Shown: one piece after another, positions 51,160-59,814 of the stretch
Layout: each line of letters begins with the position of its first letter
How positions within the stretch are numbered: the stretch's first letter is position 1
Origin: Flavobacteriaceae bacterium Ga0077528
GTDB lineage: Bacteria > Bacteroidota > Bacteroidia > Flavobacteriales > Flavobacteriaceae
Direction: 5' to 3'
DNA: 64,000 bases
Assembly (NCBI GenBank): GCA_001464475.1
Contig: LNDX01000003.1
Coordinates: 209,543 to 273,542, forward strand
Made by a program: the position numbers and the translations under genes
Notes under the pieces: model-generated
The model's input: the letters and a program-made list of their open reading frames with translations, nothing else
The model's database searches: none
What the model was told of the DNA's origin: nothing

Positions 51160-52989
51160 ATGAAAAAAATCTTCTTTCTTTTACTAATAACTTCTTTATC
51201 ATTCGCTCAAGTTGACCGAGTTGAACCCCCTTTTTGGTGGAATGGCATGGAACATTCTGATATTCAAATAATGTTCTACGGAAAAAATATCGCAGAAAAT
51301 CAAGTTTCCGTTTCCAATGGAATTATCATTAAAGGCATTCAAAAAACCGAAAATCCTAACTACGTTTTCGTAACCATCGACACTAAAAATATTTCGGCTC
51401 AAGATTTAGTTTTCACTTTCAAAAACAAAAACAAGTCGTTTACTCAAAACTATTCTTTAAAATCGAGAAAGGAAAATTCTAAATTCAGAAAGAGTTTCGA
51501 TAGCTCTGATATGATTTATCTAATAATGCCTGATAGATTTGCAAATGGAAACCCAAACAATGACAGCCATCCATCAGTAATTGAAAAAGCTGATAGAACA
51601 AAAATTGATGGTCGTTATGGTGGCGATATTGATGGGATGATTAAAAATTTAGATTACATTAAAGATTTAGGCGCAACAACTTTATGGCCAACACCACTTT
51701 GTGAAGATAATGATGAAAGAGGCTCATATCACACTTATGGTCAATCAGATGTTTATAAAATTGATCCACGATTTGGCACAAATGAAGACTATGTAAAATT
51801 AAGTAATGAACTACATAATCGTAACATGAAATTAATCATGGATTATGTAACTAATCACTGGAGTTATAACCATTGGATGATGAAAGACATGCCAACATAC
51901 GATTGGTTTCATCAATTTCCAGGATTCAAGCAGACCAATTTTAAAACCACAACACATTCTGATACAAATGCCTCTGAAACTGATAAAAACTTAGCAACAA
52001 GTGGTTGGTTTGTAAAATCAATGCCCGATTTGAATCAGAAAAATCCTTTAGTGCTTAACTATTTAATTCAAAATGCCATTTGGTGGATAGAATATGCAAA
52101 TCTTGATGGTTTTAGAGTAGACACTTATCCTTATACCGATAAAGAATCTATTGCTCTTTGGACAAAAGCTGTAACTGACGAATATCCAAATTTCAATATT
52201 GCTGCCGAAGCATGGTTATATTCTCATGCACAAATTTCTTATTGGCAAAAAGACAGTAAAATTTCAGCTATTCAAAGCTATAATTCTTATTGCCCAACTG
52301 TAATGGATTTTATGTTGCAAACCATTTTAGAAAAAGGTGTTTTGAAAGAAGAAAAGCAAAATTGGAATGAAGGTGTAACCAAATTTTATGACACCTTTTC
52401 AAATGATTTCTTATATCCAAACATCAACAATATGTTTGTTTTTGCAGAAAATCATGATACACAACGTATCAATTTTGTCTATCCAAAATTTGAAGATTAC
52501 AAAATTACAATGGCTTTAATAGCAACTATTCGAGGCATTCCTCAGTTGTATTATGGTTCAGAAATTGGTATGACTGGAAGTAAAAATGTAGGTGATGGTG
52601 ATATTCGTCGAGAATTCCCTGGTGGATGGTCCGACCATAAACAAAACGCCTTTACAAAAGAAGGACGAACTGCTGAACAAGAAAAATATCATGCAGTAAC
52701 TAAGAAACTTTTCAATTGGAGAAAAAATAAAGAAGTAATTCATTCTGGAAAAACAACTCACTATATACCAGAAAACAATGTTTATGTTTATTTCAGATAT
52801 AATGAAAAGGAAAGTGTAATGGTAATAATGAATAATAGTGTTGAAAAACAAAAAATGAACATTAATCACTTTAAAGAAAGTATCAAGAACAATACTTCAG
52901 GAAAAGATATTTTATCTGAAAAATCATTTGATTTAAAAAATGATATTGAAATTGAAGGTAAATCAGTTTTAATTTTAGAATTGAAGTAA
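51160..52989 (+). CDS. GH13 neopullulanase / cyclomaltodextrinase-like (SusA-like), periplasmic
   Basis: Periplasmic alpha-glucan hydrolase, 609 residues. A signal peptide (1-16, ending SFAQ) precedes an N-terminal E-set domain (about 20-105), the GH13 barrel (about 115-520) and a small C-terminal beta domain. Catalytic residues: Asp321 (FRVDT), Glu350 (AAEAW) and Asp433 (ENHDTQR). No lipid anchor or T9SS domain is present, so it should remain in the periplasm and act on maltodextrins brought in by SusCD. It begins 15 bases after the terminator hairpin and is followed by the esterase gene 1 base later. Confidence 0.9.
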   Translation: MKKIFFLLLITSLSFAQVDRVEPPFWWNGMEHSDIQIMFYGKNIAENQVSVSNGIIIKGIQKTENPNYVFVTIDTKNISAQDLVFTFKNKNKSFTQNYSLKSRKENSKFRKSFDSSDMIYLIMPDRFANGNPNNDSHPSVIEKADRTKIDGRYGGDIDGMIKNLDYIKDLGATTLWPTPLCEDNDERGSYHTYGQSDVYKIDPRFGTNEDYVKLSNELHNRNMKLIMDYVTNHWSYNHWMMKDMPTYDWFHQFPGFKQTNFKTTTHSDTNASETDKNLATSGWFVKSMPDLNQKNPLVLNYLIQNAIWWIEYANLDGFRVDTYPYTDKESIALWTKAVTDEYPNFNIAAEAWLYSHAQISYWQKDSKISAIQSYNSYCPTVMDFMLQTILEKGVLKEEKQNWNEGVTKFYDTFSNDFLYPNINNMFVFAENHDTQRINFVYPKFEDYKITMALIATIRGIPQLYYGSEIGMTGSKNVGDGDIRREFPGGWSDHKQNAFTKEGRTAEQEKYHAVTKKLFNWRKNKEVIHSGKTTHYIPENNVYVYFRYNEKESVMVIMNNSVEKQKMNINHFKESIKNNTSGKDILSEKSFDLKNDIEIEGKSVLILELK

Positions 52990-52990
52990 A

Positions 52991-53929
52991 ATGAAAAAAC
53001 TACTTTTAATCTTATTAACCGCTACATTTTCATTTGCCCAAAGCAAAATTGAAAGCCACCAAATCATTAACACAGAAAAAATTGAAGGAATTATCAATCG
53101 AATTGATAGCTTTCCAACAAAATTCATTGTTCCGAGAACTGTTGACGTTTGGTTACCATCCAATTATTCTAAAGATAAAAAATACAGCGTTTTGTATATG
53201 CACGACGGACAAATGCTATTTGATGCCTCTTCAACTTGGAACAAACAAGAATGGATGGTTGATGAAGTAGTTTCAAAATTGAATTCTGAAAATAAAATTC
53301 AAGATATTATTGTTGTTGCCATTTGGAACATTCCAAACTTGCGTCATATGGATTTATATCCAAACAAACCATATCAATTACTATCAAAAGAAATTCAAGA
53401 ACAAATTCAAACAGAAGTAAAAAAGGCAAAATTCCCATTTGATGACAAAAAGATAAATTCTGATAACTATCTTCAATTTATTGTCACGGAATTAAAACCT
53501 TATATCGATCAAAATTATTCTGTCTACACTGATGCTGAACATACCGGAATTATGGGTTCAAGTATGGGCGGATTGATTTCGATGTATGCTATTTGTGAAT
53601 ATCCAAATGTATTTGGAAAAGCGAGTTGTCTATCAACGCATTGGGTTGGATTTCGTGATTTTGAAAACAATCCTATTCCGGAAAGTTTTTTTACTTATAT
53701 GCAGAAAAATTTACCTGATTCAAAAAATCATAAAATCTATTTCGATTACGGAACAGAAACACTTGACGCGAGTTATTTAAAGTATGAATATCGTGTTGAT
53801 GAAGTATTACAATCCAAAGGATATACAACAGAAAATTATAAAAGTCTTAAATTTGAAGGAGAAAACCATTCGGAAGCTTCTTGGCAAAAACGAATTAATA
53901 TTCCTGTAGAATTTATGTTTGAAAAATAA
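52991..53929 (+). CDS. Exported alpha/beta hydrolase (esterase-like), function in locus unknown
   Basis: A 312-residue alpha/beta hydrolase with a signal peptide (1-17, ending SFAQ). The nucleophile elbow is GSSMGG with Ser191, and ENHSEASW near the C-terminus supplies the His (the pattern of the esterase D / Fes-like family). It starts 1 base after the GH13 gene and ends 3 bases before the GH31 gene, so it is firmly in the operon. A role in alpha-glucan use is not known; removal of acyl groups from substituted glucans is one possibility but only a guess. Confidence 0.85.
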   Translation: MKKLLLILLTATFSFAQSKIESHQIINTEKIEGIINRIDSFPTKFIVPRTVDVWLPSNYSKDKKYSVLYMHDGQMLFDASSTWNKQEWMVDEVVSKLNSENKIQDIIVVAIWNIPNLRHMDLYPNKPYQLLSKEIQEQIQTEVKKAKFPFDDKKINSDNYLQFIVTELKPYIDQNYSVYTDAEHTGIMGSSMGGLISMYAICEYPNVFGKASCLSTHWVGFRDFENNPIPESFFTYMQKNLPDSKNHKIYFDYGTETLDASYLKYEYRVDEVLQSKGYTTENYKSLKFEGENHSEASWQKRINIPVEFMFEK

Positions 53930-53932
53930 ACA

Positions 53933-56362
53933 ATGAAAATGAAAAAAATATTTGCACTACTATTTATATCAACAATTTCATTTGCTCAAAATGCAGATAG
54001 AAAATTCATTAAAATTGAAAAACTTTCTAATGGATTTTCGGTTAGAGTTTCAGATGGAAATTATTTAATAAATTTTCTAAATGATAAAATTATTGAAACT
54101 TCATTTACACCAAAAGGAGAAAAACATAACAATCCATCGGATGCAGTTGTATTAAAAAATAAATTGAAAAACATTTCTTTCAAAGAGAATAAAAACTCAG
54201 TTGAATGTAGTTCCAAATCAAGTAATTTGAAGGTCGTTATTCAAAAAACACCATTCAAAATATCCTATTTAAATAATAACTTAGAAATTATTTCTGAAAA
54301 ATCAGGTTATTTAAAACGCAAACATATTCCACTTGATAATGTTAAAGGAAATATTACTGTCGATTCTACTGAAGTTTTACAATTCAATATTTCTTCAGAT
54401 GAAGTACTTTATGGTGGTGGCGCAAGAGCTTTAGGAATGAATCGTCGTGGTAATAAATTAGCACTTTATAACAGAGCTCAATATGGTTATGAAACACGTG
54501 CCGAATTAATGAATTTCTGCATTCCGTTGGTTTTATCATCCAAATTGTATGCTGTTCATTTTGATAATGAAGCCATTGGATATTTAGATTTAGATTCTAA
54601 AAAAGATAACACCTTAGAATATGAAACTATTTCTGGTAGAAAAACCTATCAAGTAATTGTTGGGAATTCTTGGGGAGATTTAGTAAAAAATTACACCGAT
54701 TTAACCGGAAAACAACCTTTGCCTCCACGTTGGGCTTTCGGAAATTTCTCTTCTCGTTTTGGCTACCATACTCAAGAAGAAGTTGAAAAAACCATCCGTA
54801 AATTTGAAGAAAGTAAAATTCCTGTTGATGCAATAATTCTAGATTTATATTGGTTCGGAAAAACCGTTCAAGGCACAATGGGAAATCTAGAATGGGATAA
54901 AGATAACTTTCCAAATCCTGATAAAATGATTTCCGATTTGAATGCAAAAGGCGTAAAAACAGTTTTAATAACAGAACCTTTTATCCTTACAACCTCATCT
55001 AAATGGCAAGAAACCGTTGATAAAAAAGTCTTAGCAACCTTAAAAGATGGAAGACCTGCCACTTGGGATTTCTATTTTGGAAACACAGGAATTGTTGACG
55101 TATTCAAACCCGAAGGAAAAGAATGGTTTTGGAATGTTTATAAACGATTAATCAATCAAGGAGTTGCTGGACTTTGGGGTGATTTGGGCGAACCTGAAGT
55201 TTTTCCTTCTTATGCCAATACATTTGCAGGAACAGCCGATGAAATTCACAACGTTTACGGTCACAATTGGGCAAAGTTAATTGCTGATGGTTACAAAAAA
55301 GATTTTTCTAATCAACGTCCATTTATTTTAATGCGTTCTGGATATTCTGGAAGTCAACGTTTTGGAATGATTCCTTGGAGTGGTGATGTTTCTAGAAGTT
55401 GGGGCGGATTACAAAGTCAGATGGAAATTGCGCTTCAAATGGGAATGCAAGGAATGGCTTATATGCACAGTGATTTAGGTGGTTTTGCTGGAGATTATTT
55501 TGACAACGAATTGTATTTGCGTTGGTTGCAATATGGTGTTTTCAACCCAATTTTTCGTCCGCACGCTCAAGAAGATGTAGCTTCAGAAGTGGCTTATAAA
55601 GACGTTGACACGAAAGAAATTGCTAAAAAAGCTGTTGAATTACGCTATCAATTATTGCCTTATAATTATCAATTGGCTTTTGAAAATGCTACAGAAGGAA
55701 CACCTTTAATGCGACCATTATTTTTTAATGAACCAAACAACAAAGAATTACTTTCAAAATCTGATGGTTATCTTTGGGGAAATGATTTTTTAGTTTATCC
55801 AATTATAGAAAAAGGTCAAACTCAAAAGGAAGTTTATTTTCCAAAAAATTCAAATTGGTATGATTTCTACACTGGAAAAAAATACGATGCTGGAACAACT
55901 CAAAAAGTTGAATTAAATAAAAATAACATTCCAACATTTGTTCGTGGCGGAAGTTTTATTCCGATGAGCAAAGTGCAACAAAACACACAGAATTATATTT
56001 TAAATGATTTTGATGTGCATTTTTATTTTGATAAAGAAACAAAAAAATCGGAACTAGAATTGTTTAATGATGATGGATTATCAACTACTTCCATTGAAAA
56101 ATCGATTTATGAAGAATTTGATTTTGAAAGTGCTATTGATAATAACTCACTTTTTTTAGATGTTGAATTTGACAAAACCTATTCTACCACAACCTCCAAA
56201 ACAATAAATATAATTATTCACGGATTTGACAAAAATCCAACCACCATTCTTCTGAATAATAAGATTTTAAATAATAACCAATACAAATTTGAAAATAATC
56301 TAATCTACATTTCTTTACAATGTGAATTAGATAAAAATCAAAAAATTGAAATAAAACTATAG
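53933..56362 (+). CDS. GH31 alpha-glucosidase, exported
   Basis: Retaining exo-alpha-glucosidase that releases glucose from maltodextrin ends, 809 residues. Signal peptide (1-20, ending SFAQ), N-terminal beta-sandwich (to about 235), catalytic barrel (about 240-580) and C-terminal beta domains. The nucleophile is Asp417 (WGDLGEPE) and the acid/base Asp485 (WSGDVSRSW), both GH31 signatures. A second ATG lies two codons in. It fills the role of SusB but belongs to GH31, not GH97. Its stop is adjacent to the start of the next GH13 gene (0-base gap). Confidence 0.93.
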   Translation: MKMKKIFALLFISTISFAQNADRKFIKIEKLSNGFSVRVSDGNYLINFLNDKIIETSFTPKGEKHNNPSDAVVLKNKLKNISFKENKNSVECSSKSSNLKVVIQKTPFKISYLNNNLEIISEKSGYLKRKHIPLDNVKGNITVDSTEVLQFNISSDEVLYGGGARALGMNRRGNKLALYNRAQYGYETRAELMNFCIPLVLSSKLYAVHFDNEAIGYLDLDSKKDNTLEYETISGRKTYQVIVGNSWGDLVKNYTDLTGKQPLPPRWAFGNFSSRFGYHTQEEVEKTIRKFEESKIPVDAIILDLYWFGKTVQGTMGNLEWDKDNFPNPDKMISDLNAKGVKTVLITEPFILTTSSKWQETVDKKVLATLKDGRPATWDFYFGNTGIVDVFKPEGKEWFWNVYKRLINQGVAGLWGDLGEPEVFPSYANTFAGTADEIHNVYGHNWAKLIADGYKKDFSNQRPFILMRSGYSGSQRFGMIPWSGDVSRSWGGLQSQMEIALQMGMQGMAYMHSDLGGFAGDYFDNELYLRWLQYGVFNPIFRPHAQEDVASEVAYKDVDTKEIAKKAVELRYQLLPYNYQLAFENATEGTPLMRPLFFNEPNNKELLSKSDGYLWGNDFLVYPIIEKGQTQKEVYFPKNSNWYDFYTGKKYDAGTTQKVELNKNNIPTFVRGGSFIPMSKVQQNTQNYILNDFDVHFYFDKETKKSELELFNDDGLSTTSIEKSIYEEFDFESAIDNNSLFLDVEFDKTYSTTTSKTINIIIHGFDKNPTTILLNNKILNNNQYKFENNLIYISLQCELDKNQKIEIKL

Positions 56363-58018
56363 ATGAAAAAAACAGCCTTACTCCTACTACTTGCTATTAC
56401 TTTCTCAAGTTGTAACTCAACCAAAGAGGTAACTTATACTCAAAAAACCAAAACACCTTTCGTTTGGGAAAGTGCCAATGTTTATTTCTTATTAACCGAT
56501 AGGTTTTTGGATGGAAATCCAAACAACAATGCTATAATTAAAAGAGATAAACCAACAGCAAAATTACGAGGTTTTGAAGGTGGCGATATTCGTGGTGTGA
56601 TTCAAAAACTAGACGAAGGATATTTCACCGATTTAGGAATCAATGCCATTTGGATGACGCCTGTTGTAGAACAAATTCACGGCTCAGTTGATGAAGGAAC
56701 TGGAAATACTTATGGTTTTCATGGTTATTGGGCTAAAGACTGGACAGCATTAGATCCAAGTTATGGAACGCGCGAAGATTTGAAAGAATTGGTTGATAAA
56801 GCACATGCAAAAGGAATTAGAATTATGCTTGATGCGGTTATAAATCACACTGGTCACGCCACAGAATTAGACGAAAAATATCCTGATGATTGGGTTCGTT
56901 CTACTCCAAATTGCAAATACAATTCTTATGACACCAATATAAATTGTACTTTAGTCACTGGACTTTTTGACGTTAAAACCGAAAGCAAAGAAAATGTCGA
57001 ATTACCTCCTTTTTTAATTGCAAAATGGAAAAAAGAAGGTCGTTATGAAGAAGAAGTAGCCGAATTGGATGCTTTTTTCAAAAAAACAGGTTATCCAAGA
57101 GCACCAAGATATTACATCATGAAATGGTTAGCCGATTATATTTTGGATTTCGGAATTGACGCTTATCGTGTGGATACTGTAAAGCATACTATGGAAGATG
57201 TTTGGTATGATTTTGGAAAAGTTTGTGAAATGTCATTTGCAGAATTTAAAGCTAAAAATCCTTCAAAAATTTTAGACAATAATGCATTTTTTACTGTTGG
57301 AGAAGTTTATGGTTACAACATAGGAAGCAAAAGATTATATGATTACGGTGACAAAAAAGTAGATTATTATGCCAACGGATTTACTAGTTTAATCAATTTT
57401 GATTTTAGAAATGAGGCCAAAATGAATTATGAAGAGTTGTTTTCTAAGTATTCTAATATTCTTCAAAATGATTTGAAAGGAAAAACCGTTATGAACTATG
57501 TTTCGTCTCATGATGATGGTTGGCCATTTGACAAAAAACGTGAAAAAACATTTGAATCTGGAACCAAATTATTGCTTACTCCTGGAGTTTCTCAAGTATA
57601 TTATGGAGATGAAACTGCTCGTTCTTTAGATATTGAAGGAACAAATGGTGATGCAACATTACGTTCAATGATGAATTGGGATGATTTGAAAACCAATAAA
57701 ATGACTTTCAAACTATTAAATCATTGGCAAAAATTAGGACAATTTAGAAAAAATCATCCATCGGTTGGAGCAGGAATTCACAAGCAGATTACGAGTTCTC
57801 CTTATGTATTTAGTCGTGATTATTCTAACGGAAATTATTCTGATAAAGTTGTTGTTGGATTGGATTTACCTATCGGAAAAAAAGAAATATCTGTTGGAAC
57901 TATTTTTGAAAACGGAACAAAAGTGAAAGATGCTTATTCTGGAAAAACGACGGAAGTAATAAATGGTAAAATTACTTTAGACACTGATGAATCAATACTT
58001 TTAATTGAAACAGAATAA
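56363..58018 (+). CDS. GH13 alpha-amylase lipoprotein (SusG-like)
   Basis: Outer-membrane or surface-anchored alpha-amylase, 551 residues. The signal ends FSSC with Cys17, so it is a lipoprotein. Catalytic residues: Asp271 (YRVDT), Glu314 (GEVYG) and Asp384 (SHDDG). A Ca-binding-type NH motif (DAVINHTGHA) is present near 155. It plays the role of SusG, cutting polymer at the cell surface, but whether it faces out or into the periplasm cannot be read with certainty. It ends the plus-strand starch arm; a strong terminator follows. Confidence 0.92.
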   Translation: MKKTALLLLLAITFSSCNSTKEVTYTQKTKTPFVWESANVYFLLTDRFLDGNPNNNAIIKRDKPTAKLRGFEGGDIRGVIQKLDEGYFTDLGINAIWMTPVVEQIHGSVDEGTGNTYGFHGYWAKDWTALDPSYGTREDLKELVDKAHAKGIRIMLDAVINHTGHATELDEKYPDDWVRSTPNCKYNSYDTNINCTLVTGLFDVKTESKENVELPPFLIAKWKKEGRYEEEVAELDAFFKKTGYPRAPRYYIMKWLADYILDFGIDAYRVDTVKHTMEDVWYDFGKVCEMSFAEFKAKNPSKILDNNAFFTVGEVYGYNIGSKRLYDYGDKKVDYYANGFTSLINFDFRNEAKMNYEELFSKYSNILQNDLKGKTVMNYVSSHDDGWPFDKKREKTFESGTKLLLTPGVSQVYYGDETARSLDIEGTNGDATLRSMMNWDDLKTNKMTFKLLNHWQKLGQFRKNHPSVGAGIHKQITSSPYVFSRDYSNGNYSDKVVVGLDLPIGKKEISVGTIFENGTKVKDAYSGKTTEVINGKITLDTDESILLIETE

Positions 58019-58039
58019 GTTTAAATATTCTAACTATTG

Positions 58040-58070
58040 AAAAAAGTTGTCTTTTCTAGACAACTTTTTT
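58040..58070. terminator. Terminator at end of starch locus
   Basis: AAAAAAGTTGTC at 58040-58051 pairs perfectly with GACAACTTTTTT at 58059-58070 around a 7-base loop. It lies 22 bases after the GH13 stop. Confidence 0.9.
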
Positions 58071-58175
58071 GTTGTAAAAAAATGTTAATTTGAACTTATC
58101 TTTATCTCAATTTTGTAATTTTAATTTTTAATTATCAAATTTAATTGATTATTAATTTTTTAATAACACTTTATA

Positions 58176-59036
58176 ATGTTTGATTACATCGAAATTGAAA
58201 GAGTAGAAAAATTAACTAAAGAAGAGTTTATAAAAAACTACTACAAACCTCAAAAACCTGTAGTGATCACCAATCAAATTGAAGATTGGCCAGCATTTAC
58301 TAAATGGAATTTAGAATATATTAGAGAAGTTGCAGGTGATAAAATCGTGCCACTTTACGATAGTAGAAAAACAGACTACACCAAAAAAGTAAACGAGCCA
58401 GATTCTCAAATGAGCATGTCTGATTATATTGATTTGCTCAAAAAAGGACCAACAGATCTTCGCATTTTTTTATATAATTTAATGAAAGATGTACCATCAT
58501 TGAAATCTGATATGAGATGGCCAAAATTAGGAATCCGATTAATAAAAAGTTTACCTTTAGTTTTCTTCGGTGGTGAAGATGCAAAAGTTTTTATGCATTA
58601 CGATATAGATTTATCAAATATTTTTCACATTCATTTTGATGGAAAAAAACAATGCGTTTTAGTTGACCCAAAAGACACGAAATACATGTATCGACTGCCA
58701 TATTCGTGGATTTGTAATGAAGATATTGATTTTGAAAATCCCGATTTTGAAAAGTTTCCGGCATTGAAAAAAATACGACCTTACATTACAAATCTTCAAC
58801 ACGGTGAAATGTTATATATGCCAGAAGGTTGGTGGCATTACATGAAATACTTAACCCCAGGATTCTCATTAAGTCTGCGTGCTTTGGCAGGAAATCCAAA
58901 AAATCTATTTCAAGGATTTAAAAATATGTTTTTCATTCGCAATTATGATAATTGGATGAGAAAAAGGAAAGGACAAGCATGGTTAGATTACAAAGATGAA
59001 GAAGCATTTAAGAGAACAAATGCCTTATTAAAATAA
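58176..59036 (+). CDS. Cupin-like (JmjC-fold) Fe(II)/2-oxoglutarate-type protein
   Basis: A 286-residue cupin_8/JmjC-like protein, a family that includes protein hydroxylases using Fe(II) and 2-oxoglutarate. The iron facial triad is visible: H141-Y-D143 (MHYDID) and distal His221 (EGWWHYMKY). KPVVITNQIEDWPA near residue 30 is the family's N-terminal signature, and PSLKSDMRWP is further along. No signal peptide, so it acts in the cytoplasm. It lies 4 bases before the glycerophosphodiesterase gene. The target is unknown. Confidence 0.85.
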   Translation: MFDYIEIERVEKLTKEEFIKNYYKPQKPVVITNQIEDWPAFTKWNLEYIREVAGDKIVPLYDSRKTDYTKKVNEPDSQMSMSDYIDLLKKGPTDLRIFLYNLMKDVPSLKSDMRWPKLGIRLIKSLPLVFFGGEDAKVFMHYDIDLSNIFHIHFDGKKQCVLVDPKDTKYMYRLPYSWICNEDIDFENPDFEKFPALKKIRPYITNLQHGEMLYMPEGWWHYMKYLTPGFSLSLRALAGNPKNLFQGFKNMFFIRNYDNWMRKRKGQAWLDYKDEEAFKRTNALLK

Positions 59037-59040
59037 TTAT

Positions 59041-59700
59041 ATGCTAAAAATTGGTCATCGTGGAGCAAAAGGATATATTGTCGAAAATACGTTAGCTTCC
59101 TTTCAAAAAGCAATCGAGTTGGGTGTTAATGGCATCGAATTGGATGTACACCTTTGTTCTGATGGAAAAATAATGGTAATTCATGATGAAACAATTGATA
59201 GAACAACTTCTGGAAAAGGTTTTGTAAAAGATTTTACTGCATCACAACTAAAAAAATATGGAATTCCAAGATTAGAAGAAGTTTTTGACTTTATAAACAA
59301 AAGTTGTTTTATAAATATTGAAATTAAAGATTTTAAAGCTACTACATCTGTTTTAAAATTATTACAAAATTATATTTTAGAAAAAAATTGGAGTACACAT
59401 TTATTTCAAATTTCGAGTTTTAATTGGAACGTATTAGAATCTTGTTCTCTTAAAAGCAATCATATTCAACTGGGAGTTTTAACTGATGATTCTATTGAAA
59501 ATGCTTTAACTTTCGCCAAAAAAATAAATGCCTACTCTATAAATCCATATTTTAAGTTACTTAATGTAGAAAATGTTAAAGAAATTCATAGTTATGGATT
59601 TAAAATCTTTCCTTGGACAGTAAATTCAGAAGAAGACCTTACCTTTGTAAAATCATTACAAGTTGATGGTATAATTTCGGATTTTCCCGATAGGATTTAA
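59041..59700 (+). CDS. Glycerophosphodiester phosphodiesterase
   Basis: Hydrolyses deacylated phospholipids to glycerol 3-phosphate and an alcohol. The protein has 219 residues, on the short side but complete. Family motifs: GHRGAKG at 5-11 (His6, Arg7), ELDVH with Glu33 and Asp35 (metal), His48 in IHDE, and the C-terminal VDGIISDFP. No signal peptide or anchor, so it is probably cytoplasmic. Its start is 4 bases after the cupin gene, so the two are co-transcribed. A REP-like inverted repeat follows. Confidence 0.92.
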   Translation: MLKIGHRGAKGYIVENTLASFQKAIELGVNGIELDVHLCSDGKIMVIHDETIDRTTSGKGFVKDFTASQLKKYGIPRLEEVFDFINKSCFINIEIKDFKATTSVLKLLQNYILEKNWSTHLFQISSFNWNVLESCSLKSNHIQLGVLTDDSIENALTFAKKINAYSINPYFKLLNVENVKEIHSYGFKIFPWTVNSEEDLTFVKSLQVDGIISDFPDRI

Positions 59701-59706
59701 ACATCA

Positions 59707-59782
59707 CTTTGTCATTTCGATTAAGGAGAAATCGCATCAAATTATCAAGCTTGTATGATTTCTCTCTTCGAAATGACAAAAG
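59707..59782. repeat. REP/MITE-like inverted repeat
   Basis: The arm CTTTGTCATTTCGA (from 59707, continuing to GAGAAATC ending 59733) is complementary to GATTTCTC...TCGAAATGACAAAAG at 59757-59782, with one unpaired stretch in the middle of the stem and about 23 bases of loop. I see no T-run after either arm, no gene inside and no duplicated target site. The GTCATTTCGA...GAGAAATC form is one I recall as a recurrent intergenic repeat in flavobacteria. Confidence 0.75.
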
Positions 59783-59814
59783 AATATATTTACTTTAGGT
59801 CTTAATAAACAAAA

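Noticed and set aside
54627..54947. Antisense open frame of 106 codons inside the GH31 gene
   Set aside because: The sense strand has clear GH31 motifs here, and the antisense protein has no recognisable features.
53933..56362. Calling the alpha-glucosidase SusB
   Set aside because: SusB is GH97; this protein carries GH31 catalytic motifs (Asp417, Asp485).
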